DNA of 64,000 nucleotides, taken from assembly GCA_945925985.1 (NCBI GenBank), contig CAMELV010000003.1, positions 149,069-213,068 of the forward strand, written 5' to 3'. Each line of letters starts with the position of its first letter. The stretch's first letter is position 1. Shown one piece after another: positions 58,489 to 64,000 of the stretch. The DNA comes from Comamonas sp. lk (GTDB lineage Bacteria > Pseudomonadota > Gammaproteobacteria > Burkholderiales > Burkholderiaceae_C). The position numbers were made by a program, and so were the translations under genes. The notes under the pieces are model-generated. The model ran no database searches, had not been told where the DNA came from, and saw nothing but the letters and a program-made list of their open reading frames with translations.

Positions 58489-58941
58489 TCAAGGTTTTTC
58501 AACCTCACTTTTACGCCCAAAGTGCCCTCTGGCAACCTTCCCATCGGCAATCGCTTTAAGCAACGCCATCTCGGTCCTCAGCGTCTCATTGACCGACGCA
58601 AGTTTGGTGATTTCCACCAACTGACTGTTCACTAGCTCCCGCAGCTTGCGGTTTTTCTCCCGCTCCTTCACCAGCAGCTCTGCCTTCTCGCTCTTCTGCT
58701 GGCGAATGGCCTTGCCGGTGACTGCCCTGACTTGCTCTGCAAAGTCAGGATAGCGGTTGTTGATCAGCGGCGGGGAGACCCTGGCCTCATCAGCCACCGC
58801 CTTGAGCGTCACCTTCTCTCCCCGACGCTGCACGCGAATGAGCGCCAGGTTCAACTGGTGCAATGTGCGCTCCCGATCCCGCTTCCGAGGGGCCTCGGCA
58901 ACCTCCGCGGTTGGTTCCTTAGCGGAGAGCAGTTTGGTCAT
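58489..58941 (-). CDS. TnpC/DUF6262-like transposition accessory protein
   Basis: A 150-residue protein. The first half has a helix-turn-helix resembling TetR-type N-termini (VTLKAVADEARVSPPLINNRYPDF), the second half is a coiled coil (EREKNRKLRELVNSQLVEIT). Small proteins of this form are encoded after the large recombinase in Tn554-family elements (TnpC) and are thought to orient or enhance transposition. The ATG at 58941 lies inside the end of the upstream recombinase gene with AGGGA ahead of it; an ATG at 58956 is possible. It is the last gene of the operon; its stop is about 70 bases from the start of DUF262 similarity. Confidence 0.78.
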   Translation of the reverse strand: MTKLLSAKEPTAEVAEAPRKRDRERTLHQLNLALIRVQRRGEKVTLKAVADEARVSPPLINNRYPDFAEQVRAVTGKAIRQQKSEKAELLVKEREKNRKLRELVNSQLVEITKLASVNETLRTEMALLKAIADGKVARGHFGRKSEVEKP

Positions 58942-60790
58942 CACTGTCCCTTGCATCCATATCTACGCCCAAATCCTTCAGAATTTTGACGGCTTGAGCC
59001 AGATCCCTCTCAACCCGCTTCACCACTCCAGGCCCCATCTCTGCCGCTTCTTTCCTCAACTCCTTGTGATGACGATAGGCCTCCTTCCAGATTGGGATGA
59101 AGCGGGCATCGATCAGTCCAGTCTTGCAGCCTCCACACTCCCCCTTGGCGTAAAGTCCCGACCCGCCACAACCCTCGTCTTGGGCCAGGCACCACGAATG
59201 TCCCGTTGAGCGCATATTGACGCGGTGCGAGGTGTCGTTCAGGAGATCTTTGCGACTTTCAAAGTCATGAGCACGCAGTTCCTTGATTTTCTCGGCGGCA
59301 CCTCCGGCCAGTGGCTCGTCTTTCTCCATCCACTGCGCCACAACCCCAGCTTTGTAGGTCATCAATTCGGTCAAGATGTCGTCGTACAACCCAGCATCCT
59401 GCAGTGGGTTCGAGGCATAGAGCTGACTCATGTCGATACTGGAGTGCTTAAATTGTTCTTTGAGGAACAGCAAATCTCCCAGGCGATGGCGCACAAAGGT
59501 GTAGGCATACAGCCTGCGCATTTGGTGCGGTGCGAGCTTCCAGTTCGTGCCGGCGTCGATGGCGAATTGGGTAAGAATCCCGCCCCATCCCGTACCTGAC
59601 ACTGGCGTGATGCCGCTCGGCCCATTACCCATAAAGAGTTTGCGGGTGTTAGTTCGAGCATTGGCCAGCCATTGCAGTTCTTTTGCAGTGTGCTTGCCCG
59701 CCTTACGCTCCATTTCCGCAATCTGCTGGGCCAGCCGCTCCTGGAATGGCTTGGCCCAACGCTCCAGAATACGCAGGATGTCATGCCCATCGGCAGGCAT
59801 CAGATACTCCACAAGGCCTTTCTTTGTCTTGTGCTCCACACTGGCAACCCAGTGATAGGTAATGCCGTTCTTGACCTCGGTACGACCAGCGCCGTTTTCA
59901 ACACTGGACAGTTCACTTGAGCGCATGCCGGTAAGCACACCCAACTTGTAGAAGCAGGCATTTCGAATGCCGGTGATCTCGGGGTCTTGGAAAGCGCTGC
60001 GTTCGCGACGATCCCGCTCGTCCAGCAAGGCGTCTGCGCGACCCAGGATGCCTTCCGCATGGAGGAACAAGGGCTGGGCTACATCGACCGGAATCAGGGG
60101 CGTCAGGCCCACCTTGCGGGCTTCCTCGCGCTTTTGCCCAACCCTGCCCGCCATCTCAGCCGCACTGGAATCTGGCCAGGGATGCACCTGCAAGGACTCA
60201 CAGTGTTGCGAACGAAGCAGGTACAGCAGCTCAACAGCCAAGAAATGGCCAGTTAGGTAGCTAGGTGCCAAGCCTCGCTTCTTTTGGTCGGCAACGAAGT
60301 TGGCGATGTGAAGTACGCCCATGTCTGCCAGCGACTCCAGCTTGAGGCTGTTCGCAAAGCGGCAGACAATGCGAAGATTCTCAAAGGTCTTTTGCAGCGT
60401 ACTCATCCCAGGCACTTCCCATCCCGAACGCCCCACCTTCCAATAGTGGTACAGCACGTTTTGGCAGGCTTCCCGGTAGGCGCCTGGGATGACCGACCAG
60501 TCCAGGCGCTTCTCGCCTTCCCTGGTGTTCGGCGTGGTTACAAACGGCCACATTTCCCACACCAGATCCTTGACCCGTGAAAGTACCACCGTGTTGCCGT
60601 CATCATCAAGCACAGCGCTCACGACCACGTTACCCCGTTCTAGGTCAGTCAATCCCACCAGACTCATGGGCTGGTCTGCCAGCAACTCGTAGGCTTTGCC
60701 AATGCGCTTGCGTGTTGTCCGTACTTCGGCAACAGCAGCCACTTTGACTGGGGCGGCAACTCTAGCCCCGGCAATCTTGCGCTTAGCCAT
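58919..60790 (-). CDS. tyrosine recombinase, TnpB-like (Tn554 type)
   Basis: A 623-residue site-specific recombinase, close in size to Tn554 TnpB (630). The catalytic region shows GVLTGMRSSELSSVE (first Arg), a beta-strand Lys region, APHQMRRLYAYTFVRHRLGD (box II His-x-x-Arg), then KHSSIDMSQLYA with His and the nucleophile Tyr. A Cys-rich tail (WCLAQDEGCGGSG, GECGGCKTG) may bind zinc. The ATG at 60790 overlaps the upstream gene by eight bases and is preceded by AGGTGGTCC, the same 14-base start cassette as the first gene of the operon. Confidence 0.85.
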   Translation of the reverse strand: MAKRKIAGARVAAPVKVAAVAEVRTTRKRIGKAYELLADQPMSLVGLTDLERGNVVVSAVLDDDGNTVVLSRVKDLVWEMWPFVTTPNTREGEKRLDWSVIPGAYREACQNVLYHYWKVGRSGWEVPGMSTLQKTFENLRIVCRFANSLKLESLADMGVLHIANFVADQKKRGLAPSYLTGHFLAVELLYLLRSQHCESLQVHPWPDSSAAEMAGRVGQKREEARKVGLTPLIPVDVAQPLFLHAEGILGRADALLDERDRRERSAFQDPEITGIRNACFYKLGVLTGMRSSELSSVENGAGRTEVKNGITYHWVASVEHKTKKGLVEYLMPADGHDILRILERWAKPFQERLAQQIAEMERKAGKHTAKELQWLANARTNTRKLFMGNGPSGITPVSGTGWGGILTQFAIDAGTNWKLAPHQMRRLYAYTFVRHRLGDLLFLKEQFKHSSIDMSQLYASNPLQDAGLYDDILTELMTYKAGVVAQWMEKDEPLAGGAAEKIKELRAHDFESRKDLLNDTSHRVNMRSTGHSWCLAQDEGCGGSGLYAKGECGGCKTGLIDARFIPIWKEAYRHHKELRKEAAEMGPGVVKRVERDLAQAVKILKDLGVDMDARDSDDQTALR

Positions 60791-62399
60791 GGACCACCTC
60801 CGCACTGCTCAGGGTGTAGGACGCCCAGAACTTCAAGGGCTCGGCTTTCGCGCGTGCCTTAGCGTCTGCCACCAGCTGTGCATCAAACTTGTCTGCTGTG
60901 AAACGGTCAATCAGGTTCATCGTGTTGCGGAACTCTTCGCGCCAGTCCTGTGTTCGGGCGTGGTTCATTTCTCTCTCAAGGAACCAATAGAAGCTAAAGA
61001 GCCGATACAAGTCTTCCGGCGAGCCCACCACTGCGTAGCTCTTGCAGGTAAAGCAGGAGAAGAAGTCATCGCAAGGATCGCCGTTTTTGGGTGCCTTGTC
61101 CCCCTGATAGGGGTCTTTGCAACGCCCCGTGGGCGATTTACCGGGCAGGATGGGGATGACTTTCTGAACTGTGGCACCGCTCCGGTAAATATCGGCCAGT
61201 GCCTCCCCCACAAAGGTTGCGTTTTCCCGCATCTGCTGGGTACATGCCAGGTAGTGGGTGTCTGCCACTTTGGGATCGTGGCCCATTAGGGCAGCTGTGG
61301 CAATCAAGTCGCCACCAGAGATAGCCCAATAGCGATTCTCCAGTGTTTTGCGCAGGCGCGAGAGGTTCAGGTGCAGCGGCTGACCATCGTCGCCTTTTAG
61401 GTTGTGTCGTTCGATCAAATCCGCGACACCACGTTTCACCGTGTTCCCCGTCAGCACGGTGACCTCGTCCCTTGAACTTTTGCTTCCAATTCGATACAAC
61501 CAAACCCGATCCTGGTGCGCCGGTTTGGCTTCGAGTACCAACGATTCTGATAGTTGAAGTGCCTTGCGCAGCAGGGCCACACCGTCCATCGGGATCGCCT
61601 TTGATCCCTCGTTCGCTTTGGAGTAGCGCAGGTTCACCAGCTTCGTGGCATTACCCCGGCGCTTGAACAACTCCACCAGCATCATGTTGGGCAAGAAGGG
61701 GTGCTCCCGCAGGCAGTCACGAGAAGCTTCTAAGAGCGGCGTTGTATTGGCCCCGGTTCGAATGGCAACCGCCAGCAGATAGACCACCATGGCTGAAGCG
61801 TCCGTGCCCGTGAACTGCCCCTTGTGGATGGCAATGATGTCGTCCCGCAGTGCTTCGGCCAGGCGAATACGCTCAGCCGGAGCCAATGGACTGGCCCCTC
61901 TATGTCCGCTGTTGCTGCCGGGGAAGGGATTGGCTGGAAAGAGGTCCTCCTTGTGCCCAATGATCTTGCGACGCGCCAGCGCAGTAAGGACGGCTTTTGT
62001 CTTCGAGTAGCGGTTTTTCTGCGTGCCATACGCCCACTGGGGATGGTCCTTGAGCCAGCCGATGTAACTCAGGATATGTCGTGGCTCCAGTGAATGCGGC
62101 TCAAACTTGGCACCTGTCGCTTCGAGGTATTCGAAGAAATACCGCATGCCGTCGTTCCAGTAGTTGACGACGGTAGCGGGCCTCACCGACTTGCTGGCCA
62201 CGAAGGCCCGCAACTGTCCCGCTGTAGCCCATACCCACGCATCGAAGCCTTTGCCCAGCCAGGGAGTGAGGTCGAGGGTCCGCAAAGTGCTGGGATTTTC
62301 CGGGACTTCGATGACCAGAGTATCGGCTTCTCCGCTTGCCGGTGCGGTGGTCGCCACGACCAGAGGGGGCGGGGCGATGAAGGGCTTTTTGGTTTTCAT
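60783..62399 (-). CDS. second tyrosine recombinase of the operon (central gene)
   Basis: A 538-residue member of the tyrosine recombinase/integrase family. An N-terminal SAM-like domain (PATVVNYWNDGMRYFFEYLE) is followed by a catalytic part with AIRTGANTTPLLE (Arg), NLSRLRKTLENRYW (box II, where the first His position seems to be Ser) and LMGHDPKVADTHYLA (His, Tyr). A C-terminal Cys cluster (GRCKDPYQGD, DPCDDFFSCFTCKS) probably binds zinc. It starts by ATGA overlap with the upstream recombinase stop. Tn554 itself has no third recombinase, so this gene marks a different branch. Confidence 0.8.
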   Translation of the reverse strand: MKTKKPFIAPPPLVVATTAPASGEADTLVIEVPENPSTLRTLDLTPWLGKGFDAWVWATAGQLRAFVASKSVRPATVVNYWNDGMRYFFEYLEATGAKFEPHSLEPRHILSYIGWLKDHPQWAYGTQKNRYSKTKAVLTALARRKIIGHKEDLFPANPFPGSNSGHRGASPLAPAERIRLAEALRDDIIAIHKGQFTGTDASAMVVYLLAVAIRTGANTTPLLEASRDCLREHPFLPNMMLVELFKRRGNATKLVNLRYSKANEGSKAIPMDGVALLRKALQLSESLVLEAKPAHQDRVWLYRIGSKSSRDEVTVLTGNTVKRGVADLIERHNLKGDDGQPLHLNLSRLRKTLENRYWAISGGDLIATAALMGHDPKVADTHYLACTQQMRENATFVGEALADIYRSGATVQKVIPILPGKSPTGRCKDPYQGDKAPKNGDPCDDFFSCFTCKSYAVVGSPEDLYRLFSFYWFLEREMNHARTQDWREEFRNTMNLIDRFTADKFDAQLVADAKARAKAEPLKFWASYTLSSAEVVHG

Positions 62400-63562
62400 G
62401 AAGGTTCTGGCTCCGCAGGGGATGCGAACAACTGATCAATCTCATCTTCATGAGCGAGCACCAATTGGCCTTCAAGTGAATTGATGAGGTGCAGGTAGAT
62501 ACTAGTGGTGGACACATCGCTGTGGCCCAGGCGGTCCCGCACGTACAGCAGTGGCTCACCTTGGAAGGTGGTGCTTTTTCTGAGGCTCCACAGGAGGTAG
62601 GTGGCATAGCTGTGCCGCAACATGTGAGCGGTCACCGTGAAGCCCATCCGCTTAGACAAGGCGCGGAAGATCGCACCAATGGCGTCCTTGGAATAAGGCA
62701 AACCACCTTCTGTCAGGAACAGGTGTGGTAGTTCCTGGCCCTCGGGCGTGTTGTTGGCGCGCTCCTGTCTGCGCCGTACTGAGTAGGTCCAGAGCTTCTC
62801 CATCAGGTCATACGGCACATCAATGTCACGCGGCTTGCTGTTCTTGATCTCCATGGCAGCCGGATCAAGGTGTAGCCGGATCTTCTGCCCAGGCTGAAGG
62901 TCCTTGCGCCGCTCAGGATCGAAGACATAGTCGTCGGGGAAGGTGCGGCACTCGATCTGGCGTAATCCGGTGCGGGCCATCAGCTCGTACATGAGCCGGT
63001 GCGTCGGGTTGGTCAGATGCTCGTGACAGACGCCGATCTGCGCTTTGGTCAAGAACTCGATGCTTTGCTGCTTTTGTTGTAACAGAACATCGGGCGTGGA
63101 AACTCTGCCACCAGTCGTGTCGACATGCGCCAGGAATCCGGGCTGTCGGCTGGTTTGCACCGTGACATGGTCAAAGGGCAGCGACTCGATGTGGCCCTTT
63201 TTAACGGCCCACTCGTAGAACCGGATCACAATTCGCAGGCGCTGGTTGATGGTGCTGGCCTGAAGCTCCAGCGTGCCTTTAGACCAGTCGCGCCAGGCTT
63301 CAATGGCACCCAGCACCCCATCGACAGCGGGTGCCCGCCAGTCATAGCCATTGGTCAGTGCAAAGCCAAAGAAGTCGTAGACGGCTCGACCGTAGTTTTC
63401 CCAGGTGTTCTTGCTGGAGGTGCGCCCTGATTTGACCAACACATCCCACAGCCAGTTTTGCGCGGGTTGGATGGCGTCACCAGAGTCATTGATGAGCAGC
63501 GGAAAACCTTCAAAGGTGCGCCCTTGGACCACCAGGTTCTTGTCGGCCAGAACAAACCTCAC
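62396..63562 (-). CDS. tyrosine recombinase, TnpA-like (Tn554 type)
   Basis: A 388-residue integrase, near the size of Tn554 TnpA (361). Core-binding domain: TSSKNTWENYGRAVYDFFGF and STINQRLRIVIRFYEWAV. Catalytic residues are complete: ARTGLRQIECRTF (Arg), IKNSKPRDIDVP (Lys strand), TAHMLRHSYATYLL (His-x-x-Arg) and RLGHSDVSTTSIYLH (His, Tyr). It starts with GTG at 63562, overlapping the stop of the 101-residue protein (GTGA), and ends ATGA with the next gene. Confidence 0.92.
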   Translation of the reverse strand: MRFVLADKNLVVQGRTFEGFPLLINDSGDAIQPAQNWLWDVLVKSGRTSSKNTWENYGRAVYDFFGFALTNGYDWRAPAVDGVLGAIEAWRDWSKGTLELQASTINQRLRIVIRFYEWAVKKGHIESLPFDHVTVQTSRQPGFLAHVDTTGGRVSTPDVLLQQKQQSIEFLTKAQIGVCHEHLTNPTHRLMYELMARTGLRQIECRTFPDDYVFDPERRKDLQPGQKIRLHLDPAAMEIKNSKPRDIDVPYDLMEKLWTYSVRRRQERANNTPEGQELPHLFLTEGGLPYSKDAIGAIFRALSKRMGFTVTAHMLRHSYATYLLWSLRKSTTFQGEPLLYVRDRLGHSDVSTTSIYLHLINSLEGQLVLAHEDEIDQLFASPAEPEPS

Positions 63563-63864
63563 ATCAACCCCTCGAGCATTTTGACTGCCTGTTTGAACGG
63601 GAGCCCTGTGAGGTGCATGGTCAGATCGATCGCACCGCCACCGCCAGTGTTGGCGTGCGTGTCAAAAAACTTAGGCCCCGTGGTGAGTAGTTCGAAGTCT
63701 CGGCCCTGGACATTGAGGTGCCAGCGCTGGGTATGACCATTCTTGATCGGCATGAAATCCGGGTCCAGCTTCACAAAGGTACAGAACAGTGGCAGGACTT
63801 CAGAGCAAGACACAAGGCGAAGCCGCTCCAGCGCAACCTTGCCAAACTTATCCACAGCTGCCAT
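63559..63864 (-). CDS. small CHC2/primase-like protein, first gene of the recombinase operon
   Basis: A 101-residue protein. The middle and C-terminus (RWHLNVQGRDFELLTTGPKF, then GGGGAIDLTMHLTGLPFKQA) resemble the N-terminal zinc-finger-like domain that precedes Toprim in phage and plasmid primases, including the G-G-x-A-I-D-L signature. The zinc Cys/His of CHC2 are not present, and there is no Toprim domain, so it is unlikely to prime DNA alone; DNA binding is a guess. The ATG at 63864 follows AGGTGG. Its gene overlaps the TnpA-like start (GTGA). Confidence 0.65.
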   Translation of the reverse strand: MAAVDKFGKVALERLRLVSCSEVLPLFCTFVKLDPDFMPIKNGHTQRWHLNVQGRDFELLTTGPKFFDTHANTGGGGAIDLTMHLTGLPFKQAVKMLEGLM

Positions 63865-63946
63865 GGACCACCTAAAAAAGAACCAAAAAAGCTACTCGTC
63901 TTTCACAGAAAGACTGGCTACTCGAAATTACCCGTCTCTTGTCGAT

Positions 63947-63974
63947 AGTTTAATGATTTACAGATGAAATGCAA
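63947..63974 (-). promoter_or_regulatory. probable promoter of the recombinase operon
   Basis: On the minus strand: -35 TTGCAT (63974-63969), 16-base spacer, -10 TAAACT (63952-63947). It would give a leader of about 75 bases to the ATG at 63864. No gene is seen between here and the end of the window. Confidence 0.45.
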
Positions 63975-64000
63975 GTACATTTATCGCGCCAGCACTTCAT

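Overview
The window looks like chromosomal DNA of a betaproteobacterium of the order Burkholderiales, most likely family Comamonadaceae (Rhodoferax/Polaromonas/Acidovorax relatives). This rests on the high GC content, the protein sequences, a tol cluster preceded by an aminotransferase, the ribD-ribE-ribBA-ribH-nusB block, and the cysS-alkA-accA-tilS-lysC-tRNA-Ser order. No 16S gene is present, so the placement is inferred.

Layout. 1-12.8 kb holds the start of an NAD(P)-dependent semialdehyde dehydrogenase, a DUF4143 ATPase, alaS, a tightly coupled minus-strand set (FAD oxidoreductase, gluQ, trmB, RluA-type pseudouridine synthase), a divergent lysR/pirin pair with a perfect inverted repeat between them, a WrbA-like flavoprotein and trhO. 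12.9-20.7 kb holds a hybrid histidine kinase broken by one amber codon, its convergent LuxR-type regulator, dnaE, a vapBC toxin-antitoxin pair whose toxin seems to lack one catalytic Asp, and a TagO/VasI-like secreted protein broken by a one-base frameshift. 20.8-28.7 kb is one long minus-strand run: ribD-ribE-ribBA-ribH-nusB, aminotransferase, ybgC-tolQ-tolR-tolA. 28.8-35.4 kb is a type IV pilus minor-pilin operon (fimT/gspH, pilV, pilW, pilX, pilY1, pilE). 35.4-51 kb carries nrdR, glyA, a lytic transglycosylase, a large DUF748 envelope protein, a DUF349 protein, a GAF/HD-GYP protein, lpxH, two cyclophilins, an L,D-transpeptidase and a TPR lipid/envelope-type protein. 51.1-56.6 kb is cysS, a DNA glycosylase, accA, tilS, lysC and tRNA-Ser(GCU).

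The accessory part is 56.9-64 kb. A GmrSD-type (DUF262 + HNH) defence gene has lost its N-terminus exactly where a Tn554-like transposition operon begins. That operon reads leftward: a 101-residue CHC2/primase-like protein, three tyrosine recombinases (388, 538 and 623 residues) and a TnpC/DUF6262-like protein, all with overlapping start and stop codons. Its far end, any cargo and probably the missing GmrSD head lie beyond base 64000.

Scattered through the core genes is a ~46-50 bp AT-containing repeat family that sits inside five protein-coding genes in frame, in both orientations, and once between genes. In each orientation all coding copies use the same reading frame. A second family consists of short inverted repeats resembling neisserial dRS3 (ATTCCC-N8-GGGAAT). 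Both are described below as separate features and findings.
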